From Galeopsis tetrahit (lineage: Eukaryota; Streptophyta; Magnoliopsida; Lamiales; Lamiaceae), in contig OY776120.1 of assembly GCA_963675135.1 (NCBI GenBank), positions 61,252,063 to 61,316,062 of the forward strand: DNA of 64,000 nt, read 5' to 3'. Shown one piece after another: positions 20,332-32,878 of this stretch. Numbering within the stretch: position 1 is the stretch's first letter; every line of letters starts with the position of its first letter. The notes under the pieces were generated by a model, which saw nothing but the letters and a program-made list of their open reading frames with translations, ran no database searches and was not told the origin of the DNA. Position numbers and translations under genes: made by a program.

Positions 20332-20949
20332 GATGATGCCAAAACCTATACAACTTATGCAAAAGTGACTTAGCTACACCTATTACATTTATCTTCAGAA
20401 GACATGACTAAGGTCAATTATCCTGAAAAGCAATGTGTTAGTGTACTCACTGTTCATGTTACACATAGGTTTCAAATATAGGCATAGAGAGATTTCTGCA
20501 ATAATGTATCTTGATTCAAAGGTAGTTCAACTATTATTCATATAAAAGGCATTACAAACACGTTGATAGTTGAAGATAACTTATCAGAGCATGAATTCAA
20601 GATATCATTACAATTGATCATTTCATTACAATCATTCAGAGCATATACTAATCATAAGATCTAGAGTATCAGAGCAAAACAACTTAAACACTTAAGAGTA
20701 TCTAGATCTTCAAGTTTCAAAGCATCTTCTACTATCAGAGCAAAACTAAAATACTTCAAGTATCAGAGCAGAATACTGGATATCAAGACAAATGCTTGTA
20801 TCAGAGCAACCAATGCATATTAGAGCAAACAGCATGTCAAGGCACACCACATCAGCAGGCTTGTCCAAATTTCAGCATATTTGACCAATTAAAAATATCT
20901 TCAGATAAGATAAGTTTTTATCCAAAAAGGTCAGAAGACTTAGCCATTT
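20332..20949 (-). other. Element B 3' untranslated region with repeated TATCAGAGCA
   Basis: This is non-coding. The plus strand carries five exact copies of TATCAGAGCA (20582, 20667, 20733, 20761, 20799) and two variants. The word equals ten bases of the tRNA-Met primer site region, here in the antisense direction for B. The short plus-strand frame at 20796-21065 has no support. Confidence 0.7.
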
Positions 20950-23900
20950 TCAGAGATCATCCTCAGGAGGTGGCACCATCCCATATTGTTCCCACACTCT
21001 TCTTTTCAAGGCCATGGCTTCTTGGTTTGTTCCCTTGGGTCCAAGAACCATCTTGTTTAGCTTGAGGATCTCAGTAAATTCCTTCAGGATCCTTGCCTGG
21101 TCAATCCATCCTTCAAGGTTTGGAGGTATGTATATGATTGGCTTGGGAGCTGTGAGTTCAAATCTTGAAATATCAGCAGCTGCAAGTAGTTGTTGATAGA
21201 GCTCTCTGTAATACTCTATCAAGAACTCAGCAAAAGTGGAGTTGGCATCTTTTCCATTCCATCTGTCAATGACATAGTAGTCATAGACAAACTCCCTTTT
21301 AGCTTCCTCCCATGAGTCATTCAGCTGAATTGGCACCCATTTATCCAAGTGAGGATATTTGGTGTCCATTGGGATCAATAGCTGTGGCTTCATTTTGTTG
21401 TAAGTTGCTCTCTTCCTTCTTGGCTTCTGGAAGTCTGCTCTTCTTTTATCTCTTGCTCTTTGTGCTTCATCCATCAAGTCCATCTTTTCTTGGGCTCTCA
21501 TCATGGCCAGTTTCTGTTGAGTTTCAGGGTCTTTGCCATACCCTTCATGAAACAGCTTTGATGGATCATTTAGCACCACCACTTTCTTCTTCTTGAGTCC
21601 AGGTCAAAAGCCTTCTTCATACAACTCCTCTACATCTTCAGAAGCTTTGGCACCTTCAGTGGACTTAGTCTCAGTGGATTTTTCTTTCTCAGAAGACTTG
21701 TCCTTTTCAGCAACTTTGGTCATCTCAGCAGTCTTGTCTTCTTCAGCAGCTTTTGGCCTTCTTTGAGATAGGCTCATCATCATCAATTCTGAATTCAGGT
21801 GGTAGATCAAGGCTGTTGGGAAAATCAGTAAATTTCTCAGCTTATCTTTTCTTTCCTTTTGCCTTCTTGATCTTTCCTCTAGTTTGGACACCTTCAGCAT
21901 CTTTGTCCAAACCAGACACTTCACCACTTGGCCTCTGTTGTAACCTCACTCTTTCCTCTTGAGCTGAGGCCATTGAGTTCTTCAAAGCAAGTGCTAACTG
22001 CTCTTCTTCATCCAAATCTTCTAAGTTCAGCACTGCTAGCTCTTTCCCTTTTTCCTCAGGAGCTTTGTCCTTACCTTTGACTGGGCTTCCAATTACTAAG
22101 GCACCTTTTGCCCTTGCTCTTTCCCTTTCCCCCTTTTTTGGCAGCATCAAAACATTCAGGTTTGAGCTCACTCATAGTAGATGCCATTAAGGACTGAGCT
22201 TGTGTTATAGACTTCATCTCCTCCTACAAATATACATTTTCATCATGTATATTTTGCATCCTATCACTCCTCAAGCTAAGGAAAGCTAGAACAAACTTCA
22301 TCTTTTGTTGGACAACCTCTTCCAAAGTTGCTTTCAGAGATGCATCCAATTGGGCTTTAAGGAGCTCAGTGAGGTTGGCCACTGCACCTTCAGCAATGTT
22401 GGCCATCACTTCTTGGGAAAATTTCTCTGAAGCTGCTTTCACCATAGCAAGCCTTTGTGCCTCTGCTCTTTTCTTCTGCAAGGCTGTCTTCTTGCCAAGT
22501 GCTTGCTTAATGGTCAATCTGATAGCTTGAACATTTGCATTGTGGTTATCTCTAAGCAATTTTTGATCCTTCTTGACCTCCTTTGAGATGTTCTCCATAC
22601 TGACTTTGGCTTTGTGAACTTCAGTGGAAATGGTTTGAAGACCAGATTCCACTCCTTCAATTCTTGCTTCTAATGTGGGTAATACCACATCCTCGGAGCC
22701 TGTCAGCCTCATTTCCACAGATGCCAAAGTTCTTCCATGCTCATCTAATGCTCCAGAAGTTTCTACATGAGCTGTTTGAACTTGTTGAGCCAATGAATCC
22801 AACTTTGTTGATTGTAAGCCAAGTAGAGCTTGTGCTGATCCAGAATCAACATGGATGGGAGCATCTGTCAAGAAGTCATCTGCAAAGATTTGATCAAGAC
22901 TTATACCTGCAATGTCAGACAAATCAAAAGGGTTAGTGAAAATACACTCACCACCCTCAATTTCTTTTTCATAAGACTCTGATACATCAGCAGTCTTCTT
23001 CTCATTTTCAACTACTTCTTTTCTTCCTTCATTGTTAATTTCCTCACTTAAAGGAACAGGCCTCCTCTCATCAAGGGATTCCTGAAGTTCAGATTTGACT
23101 TCAAGAATAGCATGCCCTTCCTTACTTATATCACCCTCATTTGGTGGTACACTCACTATCCTAGTGATCACCACATCTCTCTCATCTATTACTCCCTCTG
23201 GTTTTTTCACTAGACTTTCCTTTTCAACTCCATCACCTAAACCTGCATCATCTCCACCTTCACCAAGGTTCAAAGATGGCAGTTGTGGGGAGATCACAGT
23301 GCTTATTTCAACAGCCACTGAGTCATCCTGAATGATTAAGGGCTGACCAGTGTCCAACTCATCTGACACTGAATAGGCCTTAACCAAACCAGCCTCTAGC
23401 ATAGGAACCTCAACATCTTTAGGCTGTGCCTTGGGTTCAGAAGAACCTTCATTGGCAGATGTGTCTTTGGTTGTGTTACCACCCTTGGTCAACACCTCTG
23501 AAGATACAGAGCCTTTCCTATGATAGGTTCTAGGAGGGTTTGAAAGTCTGGCTGATACAAAAGACTTGGGTTGAGTAGATTCAGGAAGGTTGGCTTGAGG
23601 GGTTTCAGGAGGGTTCGGTTTTGAAGGGTTTGAGGGATCATCAAGGGAATCATCATCATTGGAGCTACTATCAGGGTGTTTGATGCCCTTAGCTTTCCTC
23701 TCCTTCTCCTCAATGATCTTATTATCTACCAACTTTGCAAAAACTTCCTCATCAGTAAGGAATCTTGTTTTCAACACACCAGCAAAGTGTAGTAATTTGC
23801 TCTCCTCCACTTGCCACCAGTTTGCACCCTTATCTTGGATAACTTGGGATATTTCCATAATGGTCTTATCTTTCACATCCACAAGCATCCTCAAATCATG

Positions 23901-25736
23901 GAACATCTTCTGAATTCTTGGAAATTCAGCAAGTTGTGGATACAAACTGTCCACAGTAGCCTTGGCTCCTCCTCTGAGCATACTCTCATAAGTATACTCC
24001 TCCTAATCTCCACTAGAATGGAGACTTTGGGTTATAGGGGAGTTGGCTCTGGGTTCTCCTAAAGTGGCTTCAGGAAGGTTGAGTTCAGGGATATTGGCTT
24101 CAGAAGGACTGGTTGCAATTGAAGGTACTTCAGTTGCTTTAGAGAGCAATGGATCTGAAGGGGCTTTACTCAGGGGGGTTGGCTCAAAGAGTGAAGCTTC
24201 TAAAAGCTTTGAATAATTGAGCATAGATGAGTCAAGGGGAGAATGTAATCTTGTCTCATCTACTGCTATATCTGCTAGCACATCTATCCCACTTCTTTGC
24301 ACACTCCCTTCTGGAGAATATCTCTTTGTAAGATTGATGGGGGTGATAGGTTGATTGGTTGGGGTTATGTGGGTTTCAGGGGAGTTGGGCTCAAGGTTCT
24401 GAATTTCAGGGATGTTGGCCTCTATAGGTTGACCTTCAGGGATCTTGGATTCTGGAGTTCCAGAACCAGATGAGTTGGTCCTTGACTTAGATTTGGTCCT
24501 GCTTTCAGCTCTGCTCTCTGTTAGAGCAAGTTGGAGAGACATTTCCTTCTGAAGCTCCAACACCTTATTAGTAGGCTTGGCCCTTCTCTTGCTGGCCCTA
24601 CTGCTTCCACTACCTTCACCATCCTTCTCAGGGACAACTTCCCTGATCCTCTTATCACCTCTAGACTTCTGTCTAGTCTCATTATATTTCTGTCTCAACT
24701 CTTCTGAATGATCAGAAGGCACACTTACTCCCTCTTCAGCAACTTCTTCAATCTCAGTTGAAGCTCCTGAATTCTCCTCTGAGGGGATTTGAGACATTTT
24801 CCTTGTCTTTACCACTCTGGCCTTTGTCCTCTTTTTCAAATTTGGCTTCTCCTCCACCTTTTCTTCAGTAGGTTTGGCCATTAGCATCCTCCTTTGCTCA
24901 GTTTTCTTGCTGAGCCTTCTGAACATTATCTTCTGGGCTGGGAGGGGTTTTGCAAAGGTTTGCATTTGAGAATAATGGGAAAATCTCTCAATCAACAAGC
25001 TTGCCCTGGTGCAATACTTGAGTTTCCCTTCTAGCACAACCTTATTGTGAGATTTCACCTTAAACTTGGCCTTTTCCTTCATCATTTCAGACATGATGAA
25101 GGTCCTCCAATCAAACTTGATGCCTTTGTTACTAGCATCAATAATTGCAGCCATAATTCTGATTCTTGGTTGGCTGACTTGCTCCAAGCTTCCAGTATTG
25201 CTCAAGATACTCTTAGCAACTACCTCAAAGAGGTTGAGAAATTTTGGCTTGAGAGTCTTCTTGTTTTGTGTTGAAGAGATGGGACCTGGAACCAAAAGCC
25301 ATTCTTGTGCTATCTCCTCTTCATGATCAGCACCATAAAATTCTGGATTCCTTCCTTCAGAAGGCAATCCAAAGGCTCCTTCAAGATCTTCTGAAGAGAA
25401 TTTCACTCTATGAAATATCTCTTCCTCATCTCCTTCTGCCACATATGAAAGCCTTGTGGAAACTTCACCATCTTCAGTTTTACCTCTCCACTTGAGAAAG
25501 GCAAAGAACTCTGCCATGTAGCTTTCCAAGCAAGAACTTGGTCTTCCCTCCATAAACTTTTGTAATCCAGCTCTTCTCAACCATCTCAAAGTAGGTTTAA
25601 TCTCAGGATCCTCACTTTCAAATGATACTATGGGCTCAAAGTGAAGGCTGTTTTTGTTGCTCAGGTATCCAAAATCAAGGTCTAGAGCCTTGTTGGAGAA
25701 ATCAATGATCACTTCTGGTCTAACTTTGGGAGCCAT
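20950..25736 (-). pseudogene. Element B third ORF, broken into several frames
   Basis: The ORF starts at ATG 25736 (MAPKVRPEVIIDFSNKALD) and ends at 20950, about 1,590 codons, larger than usual for the A family. Lesions: TAG at 24003-24005 with the same frame open on both sides, a stop near 22224 followed by a frame change near 22150, a second frame change near 21850-21930, and a further stop near 21600. The N-terminal domain (to about 24950) matches the A family in layout: FFAFLKWRG, LEGAFGLPSE, LKPKFLNLFEVVAKSIL, RIMAAI, DWRTFIMSEMMKE. The middle is low-complexity with repeated N(I/L/S)PE motifs; then helical Lys/Glu stretches; the C-terminus has YYRELYQQLL and WEQYGMVPPPEDDL. No membrane segment seen. 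Role unknown. Confidence 0.75.
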
Positions 25737-26425
25737 TGAGAGTTACAGAGATGAATTTGAGAGAGTTTGAAGAAGATAAGAGCTAGGGTTTCGAATGCTT
25801 GGGAAGAAGTGTTTGTGGGGGATCTTAAGGCTTGTGAATATTCTAAAAAGAATGTTTGTCAATGAGTTGGTGAGTTTTTGTGAGTTTTCAACTGTTGTCA
25901 AAAATGGAAAACACACTTGGACGGCCAGGATTGATTTTAGGGGAGTTGGCCAGTTTAGATCCAATGGTCAAAAACCAATGTAACAGTGAGTTATTGGTTT
26001 TATTCAAAACGTGGAAGTTATTTAATATTAGTTAATGGTTGGGGAGTTTTCGAGATAGATCATGGCTTGAAAAGTGTAATTCAAACAAGAGTTAAATCTT
26101 GGCATTTAATGCATGGATAGTGACCTTTTGGGTGGGGGACAAATTAAATCCCACAGTGATGATATCTGTAAATGGGACAGATATCAAAGTAAATAATGAT
26201 TACCCAAAATAGGTGCTTATCAAACCAAGGAAATAGTTTGATAATCAAGACAACTTATCTGACCCTACTAGGACAAGTGTCCTAAAGAGATGTGGACATG
26301 TGTCCTGAGATTCAATGGACTAGTGTCCTGAGTAATTGTGATCATCTCTTCTGAATTTCAGTAGACTTGACCAAGTCTACTAAAGACCAATTTAGTTACT
26401 TTACTCCCATTAACTTCAATGAGTT
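25737..26425 (-). other. Element B spacer and candidate leader of the third ORF
   Basis: This lies between the pol stop and the third ORF. In B's sense the last 60 bases before the ATG are a CT-rich leader with AAACCCTAG (25791-25783), one base off the telo-box. Farther upstream, TCCAATGGTCA near 25959 is an MSA-like box missing only the CpG C of its core. No clear TATA box is seen. Much less convincing than in A1/A2. Confidence 0.45.
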
Positions 26426-29400
26426 TTACTTGTCCAACTTCCCTGGATCAAGTAGTCCCAACTCTGCTGATAGCTCCAGAAATCTTACCTATGCAAGTGG
26501 CTTTGTTAGAATATCAGCTTTTTGATGATCTGTGTGGATCTTGACCAATTTTATGTCCTTCTTCTCCACATGATCTCTAATGAAGTGATGCTTGATGTCC
26601 ACATGTTTGCATCTTGTGTGCAAGACAGGATTTTGTGATATTGCAATTGCACTGTTGTTATCACAAAATATTGGCACTTCAGTAGAGTTGACTTTGTAGT
26701 CTCTTAGTTGTTGTCTCAACCAAAGGATTTGAGCACAACAACTTCCAGCTGCAACATATTCAGCTTCAGTGGTGGAAGTAGCCACTGTATTCTGCTTTTT
26801 GGAAAACCAAGATATGAGCTTGTTGCCTAAGAATTGACAAGTCCCTGAAGTGGACTTTCTATCAATTCTGCAACCTCCATAGTCAGCATCTGAGTAGCCA
26901 GTTAGCTCAATGTTGTCATCAGCAGGGTACCAAAGGCCTAGATTTTCAGTGCCTTTGAGATACCTTAAAATCCTCTTAGCAGCCTCAAGATGGCTTTTCT
27001 TAGGATTTGCTTGAAACCTTACACAGACACCTACTGCAAAGGTTATGTCAGGTCTGCTGGCAGTGAGATAGAGGAGTGAACCAATGATTCCTCTATACTC
27101 AGTAGAGTTGGTTGGAACACCACTCTCATGAGGATCCATCTTCCAATTTGTGTTCATTGGGATCCTTACTGGCTTGCTAGTAGCACACCCAAATTTCTTG
27201 ATCATTTCTCTGGTGTATTTAGCTTGATTGATGAATATTCCTTCTTTTGATTGCTTGACTTGAAGACCCAAAAAGAAGTTCATCAACCCCATCATGGACA
27301 TCTCAAACTTGTTTTGCATTAGCTTTGAGAACTTCTCACACAGCTTCTCATTGGGGGATCCAAATATTATGTCATCCACATAAATTTGGACAAGCAAGAT
27401 GTCCTCTCCTTCAGAGATTCTGAAGAGAGTTCTGTCCACAGTTCCCTTGGTGAATCCATGATCCAAGAGGAATATTGACAGTGTGTCATACCAAGCCCTA
27501 GGGGCTTGCTTGAGTCCATATAGAACCTTCTTCAGTCTGTAAACTTGGTTTCCAACCTCAAAACCAGGTGGTTGCTCCACATAGACTTCTTCTTTCAAGA
27601 CTCCATTCAGAAAGGCACTCTTGACATCCATTTGGTACACTTTGAACCTCTTGTGGGCTGCATAGGCTGGAAAGAGCCTTATTGCTTCTAGCCTTGCCAC
27701 AGGTGCAAAGGTCTCATCATAGTCAATGCCTTCATGCTGGCAATAACCTTTTGACACTAGTCTTGCTTTGTTTCTGACAATCACATCATTTTCATTCTTC
27801 TTGTTCTTGAACACCCATTTTGTTCCAATAACATCTTGATGTGAAGGTCTTTCCACCAGCTCCCATACTTCATTTCTGGTGAATTGATTCAGTTCTTCCT
27901 GCATGGCTGTGATCCAATTGGCATCTTGAAGTGCTTCTTCAATATCACTTGGTTGTTGTTCTGACAAGAAACAACAAAAAAGAGCACTTTCACCATGAAA
28001 TCTCCTTGTTTTGACTCCAATACTTGGGTCACCAAGTATTAGATCAGTAGGATGGTCAGACAACCAAGTCCTTCTTTTTCTGGTCTCTTTAGTAGAGTTG
28101 TACTCTACTGAAGTTGAGTCAATTTGATCATAAAATTCAGGATAATTGAGTGCAGGATCTAATTCAGGATCATAACCAGGGGTGTTGTCCTCAATGTCAG
28201 GGACATTGGCATTTTCAACATTTTGAGTTCCCCCTTGATTATTTGACCCATTAACTACCTCAGCAGGGACTGCTTCTTCATTGGTAGTTGTTACCTGGAT
28301 GTGAACTGGGATTGGATCATTCAGTTCACTATTCCCTTTAGTGGAATTTGTCTCAGGAAGGTTGCCTTCAGGATTGTTGTCCAATGGGAGTTTTTCAGGT
28401 AAGTTGACTTGGACAACTTCTATGAATTCAGTGTCTTTGTCTTTTAGGCTTAGTCTGGTTGTCCTTTGTGTGATTTCTTCTAATTCCAAGTTCTCATTCC
28501 TGAACTCATGAATAGATTCATCAAACACAACATGAGGTGTTTCCTCCACAATAAGAGTTTTCTTGTTGTAGACTCTGAAAGCTCTACTGATTTTAGAATA
28601 TCCAAGGAATACTCCCTCATCAGCTTTGCTATCAAAGGCTTTCAACTGTTCTTTCCCATTATTGTGTATGAAACACTTACAACCAAAGATGTGAAAGTAT
28701 GACACTTTAGGCATTCTTCCTTTCCAGAGTTCATAGGGGGTTTTGCCTTGCCCCTTAGTAATCAAACATCTATTTTGAGTATGGCATGCAGTGTTTATAG
28801 CTTCAGCCCAAAACCTCTTAGGTAAATTTGAATCAGCAATTAAGGTTCTAGCAGCTTCTTTTAAGGTTCTATTTCTCCTTTCTGCAACTCCATTTTGTTG
28901 AGGGGTTCTAGCTGCTGAGGTTTCATGAGGTATTCCATTAGATGTGCAATACTCATTGATGTATGAATTTATGAACTCAGTGCCTTTATCAGATCTTATC
29001 TTGATAATGCTAAGGCTTTTCTCAATTGACAGTCTCTTTAAAAGTTCAGGTAGTTTGACTTGTGTTTCCTTCTTATTAAGGAGAAATACTACCCATGTGA
29101 ACCTAGAGAAGTCATCTACTACAACCAATGTGTATTTTCTACCATTTATGCTTGCTGGGGTAATTGGTCCAAATAAGTCCATATGTAATAGTTCAAGTAC
29201 CCTTTCAGTAGAGATAACTCGTTTTCCTTTGAATGAGGCTTTAATCTGTTTTCCCTCTTGGCATGGTTTGCAAACATGCTCTTTAATGAAAACCTCATTA
29301 GGTAGTCCTTTAATTAATGCATTTCTAGCAATCTTGTTCATTGTTTTGAAGTTCAAGTGGTTTAATCTCTTATGCCATAACCAACTTTGTTCACTAGAAC

Positions 29401-31180
29401 TTTTAGCAATGAAACATGCAGCATCAGTAGACTTGTCCCAGTCTGCAAAATACACATTTCCTTTCCTAGTTCCAGTCAATAGAATTTGTTGAGTCTTATC
29501 TTTGATTAAGCATTTTCCACTAGAAAACTCAACATTGAAATCTTTATCACAGAATTGACTGATACTTAGGAGATTATACTTGAGACCAGCCACATAAGAT
29601 ACACTGGATACTTTGATGTTACCAATCATCAAAGTACCATAACCTTTTGTTGTAGCTTGTGAGCTGTCTCCAAATGTGACATTTGGGCCTTCTTTTTCAA
29701 TAAAATCAGTGAGGAGTTCCTTGTTTCCAGTCATGTGCCTTGAACATCCACTATCAAGGTACCATGCTGACTTTTTACTCATGCTCCTCTTCTTGTGGCC
29801 CATTGGTACCTCATCATCCTCAAGAGCCATGTTGCAAACATCATCATCATCTTCACTGTTGGAGAACAGTCCATCAGAAGAGTTGAAGCTTTCAACACTT
29901 TCAGATTCTTCACCAGCCATCATGGCCTTTCTATTGGTGAACTTTCTGTCTCTTTTAGCTTGCCTTTCTCTTCTCTCCTTAGAGCTCAATTCAGGGCAGT
30001 CATACTGAAAGTGCACTTTCTTCTTGCAATTATAGCACAAGTCTTCATCATCATCTTTCTTTGGTTCTTCTCTTCTTTTAGATGATGAAGGTTCAGCTCT
30101 ACTGGACCTTCTCCTATTAGAGTACCTGTCCTCTGATCTTTTCTCTTCAGGCTTTTTGACCTCAGCCTGAGCTTCAGGAGAGTTGTACCTTCTCCTAAAT
30201 TTGTTGTCTTGGTAGAATTTCTTGTATCTACCAAACCTTGAATTTAGCTTGTCAAACCTTCTAGCCATCAAGGCTAGTTCCTCCTTCATTTTAGTCTTGG
30301 AGACTGACTTTTATGATCTTGGAGTGGACTGCATTTCTGATTCAGCAGCTCTGGCTTTGAATGCCACTCCTTTTGTAGGATTTGAAGGCTCCTCAACAGG
30401 CTTTCTTCTATTGAGGTCGAACTCATAAGCTTTGAGTTCAGAGAAGATTTGTTGCATTGGCATGGTGGAGAGATCCTTGGTATTTTGCATCATTAGTGCA
30501 TACACATCCCACTTTTGAGTGAGACTTCTCAAGATCTTCAATCCAACTTCTCTTTTGGAGTACACCTTGCCCAATGAGTTGATCTCATTCATCACATCAG
30601 TGAATCTACCAGCAAATTTATCAATGGACTCCTCAGACTCCATTGTGAATTGTTCAAACTTCTGCACTGCCACTTGAAGCTTATTCTCCTTGATCTTTTC
30701 AGTACCCTCACACATTTCTGCAAGAGTATCCCATATCTCCTTGGCAGTTGTGCAGTGGTAGACTCTTCCCATGATTGCATCTGGAATTGTTTGATAGAGT
30801 GTATTCATTGCAAGATAATTCAAATTATCCTTTCTCTTTTCATCAGCAGTGAAGTCATCTTCATCTTTGGCTAGCACATCTCTTGTGTCTGCCCTTTGAG
30901 CCTCTGTGACTCTGGGATTGACAAAGGTGAACACAAAAGGACCTCTTGTGATCACTCTTAACATATCAGTATGAAGAGATGCAAGATGAGCCCTCATTCT
31001 GATTTTCCAGAAATCATAATTATCAATTGAGAACATGAGCAATTTGTGATGAGATATATGATTGACTGGATTAGTTGCCATGTTGTCCAATCCTTGAACA
31101 GCAGGAGGTGGAACTGCAGCATTTATGTTCTGATTAGGATTTTGTTGCTGGTTCTGGTTGTTGTTGTTTCCTCTTGCCAT
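26426..31180 (-). pseudogene. gag-pol: Element B gag-pol, two nonsense codons
   Basis: One minus-strand frame runs from ATG 31180 (MARGNNNNQNQQQNPNQN) to TAA at 26426-26428. TAA at 30311-30313 breaks it in gag, and TAG at 26489-26491 removes the last 20 codons; the same frame continues past both. Gag has the Copia pattern (YDFWKIRM, AKEIWDTLAEMCEGTEKIKE) and a zinc knuckle CYNCKKKVHFQYDC in which the usual Gly before His is Val. Pol motifs: WYLDSGCSRHMTG, WLWHKRLNHLNF, MDLFGP, RSDKGTEF, NGVAERRN (catalytic Glu kept), YVDDIIF, GYSDADYGGC. Unlike the A family, gag and pol are fused with no stop between them, and the gag tail is shorter. Confidence 0.9.
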
Positions 31181-31306
31181 TTCTTAAAGAAAAAAGGTTA
31201 CACAATGGATATCAAGGATTTCAGATAGATCAGTTCAGTGACCACACCAAATATGTGATTTTGAAAACCAAGATGGTTTTTCAGAAGCAGTGATCTTTGA
31301 ACCCCT

Positions 31307-31318
31307 GCTCTGATACCA
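31307..31318 (-). other. Element B primer-binding site (tRNA-Met)
   Basis: TGGTATCAGAGC is read on the minus strand. It originally lay two bases from B's 5' LTR, which A2 has moved away to 45680. Confidence 0.95.
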
Positions 31319-31323
31319 CTTGT
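31319..31323. repeat. A2 target site duplication, left copy (CTTGT)
   Basis: CTTGT here and at 45678-45682 flank A2 exactly. The five bases consist of the two spacer bases and the terminal TGT of B's LTR. Confidence 0.95.
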
Positions 31324-32753
31324 TGTTGGGATATAAATTCACCCTAAGCCCCATTTGATGTTAGAATAGTTTTGATGGCCAAAACACTTAGAGTTTATAA
31401 ATGTAATAGGATCAGCTGACTTGTATAGAACAGCTTAGACTAGTCTTGTGTGATCAACTGTATTGATAGCAGCTGATCAGCACAGTCATGGCTTACATGC
31501 CTATCCTCAAGATAAGAAGAGTAGAAGACATGAAGACTAGAAGATCCTTGAAGACCAGATATGTTAAGGTGCTTGTATACCTACTTATCTGATGGAGTCC
31601 CAGACTAAAGATGGCCTAAAGTATTACAAAGAATTTCCAGATCAGAAGAGTAGTACTCGTCTGATACCAGAAGACAGAAGACCTAAGGCCAGAAGAGCAG
31701 TCAGAAGACTAGTAGTACATATCAGAAGACTATGTGCTCTTTCAGGACTCGGCTGATTCCCAAGTCATCTTGCAATTCAAACGAAGACCTACCTTATTTA
31801 GAAGATTGACATGATCCCAGGATTGAAGCAATCAAGCGGCTGGAATCAAGGAATCAAGCTATTATGGGAAGATTGTTCAAACGGCTAGTCAACTCCAACG
31901 GCTAGTTGCACTCAATCTCCATTATAAATACAAGAGGTTGGAACACAGAAAAAAAAAAAGAGAGAATTCACAAGCTAAGCAAGCCATCAAGCAAAAAGCC
32001 ACATTGTTCTAAGAATTCTCAAAGAGCCTGAAATCCATTAGATTATCCATAGCTCTTAAGTACTTCTTATCCAACCCTTAAGAACCTGAAACTTATTCAT
32101 ACTGTATATCAATTGTTTTAGGCATAGTGGTTAAGCAAATTATAAGCTTGAACCATTAGTTGGATACATCTCAAAAACCCCAAACCCTCACCGAAAGGTT
32201 TAAGTTTTTGAAACCCCCCAAAGTGCAAGTGCTTACAATCACTTGTGGAGACCGCAGCTGTTAGGACGGCTCAGATCTCAAAGTCCTAACCTTGGGACTA
32301 TAAAGGACAAGACCCTTGTAATTTGTGGAAATTAAAGGGATTAAACATCACGTTAGGACGTGAGAGTGGACGTAGGATCGTATATCCGAACCACTATAAA
32401 TCCGGTGTTATTTACTTTCTGCACTTTACATTTCTGCTTTTACATTCATTATTATATAGTGCATACTGTGATTTCAACACTCTTCAAAAAGGGCCATAAC
32501 TTTCAAACCAGCATCAGCTGAGTAATTTCACAAAGTAAAACAAGTTACAAGAACGAGTCTAAACCAGGGCCACCATATTTCCGCATATAACTTCTTCAGT
32601 CAGATCACTATAGTCATCTGGACCAGCAGACTTGCAGTCCAGTTGACATAGCAATCAGAAGAGGTTCCCAACTCTGTTTGAAAAAGTTTTAAAGTCTATT
32701 CACCCCTCCCCTCTAGACTTTAATCCCATTCACTACTCGTTCAGGGACCAACA
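31324..32753 (+). repeat. A2 5' LTR
   Basis: TGTTGGGATATAAATT...GGACCAACA. It is more diverged from A1's LTRs than those are from each other, so A1 and A2 belong to separate sublineages. It contains the same CAGAAGA(C/G) words in U3. Confidence 0.95.
31877..31930 (+). promoter_or_regulatory. A2 LTR promoter: MSA box and TATA
   Basis: TCCAACGGCTA at 31894-31904 is an exact MSA match and TCAAACGGCTA at 31877-31887 is one base off. TATAAATA follows at 31923-31930. Spacing is the same as in A1. The 3' LTR repeats the arrangement, with TATA at 44846-44853. Confidence 0.65.
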
Positions 32754-32755
32754 AG

Positions 32756-32767
32756 TGGTATCAGAGC
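32756..32767 (+). other. A2 primer-binding site (tRNA-Met)
   Basis: TGGTATCAGAGC, two bases after the LTR end. Confidence 0.95.
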
Positions 32768-32878
32768 AGTGGTTCTAACGGACTACTGTCTCTAGATTAT
32801 CAGAAGACTTGAGGGAGTCTTTCTGTAGTCCTCTTGAACAGATCTTTTTGAAAACTTGTTTTTGAAAACTCATACAGC

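Noticed and set aside
20582..20808. tRNA genes or a CRISPR-like array at the TATCAGAGCA repeats
   Set aside because: Repeats are 10 bases with irregular spacing (about 28-85), and there is no cloverleaf or spacer structure.
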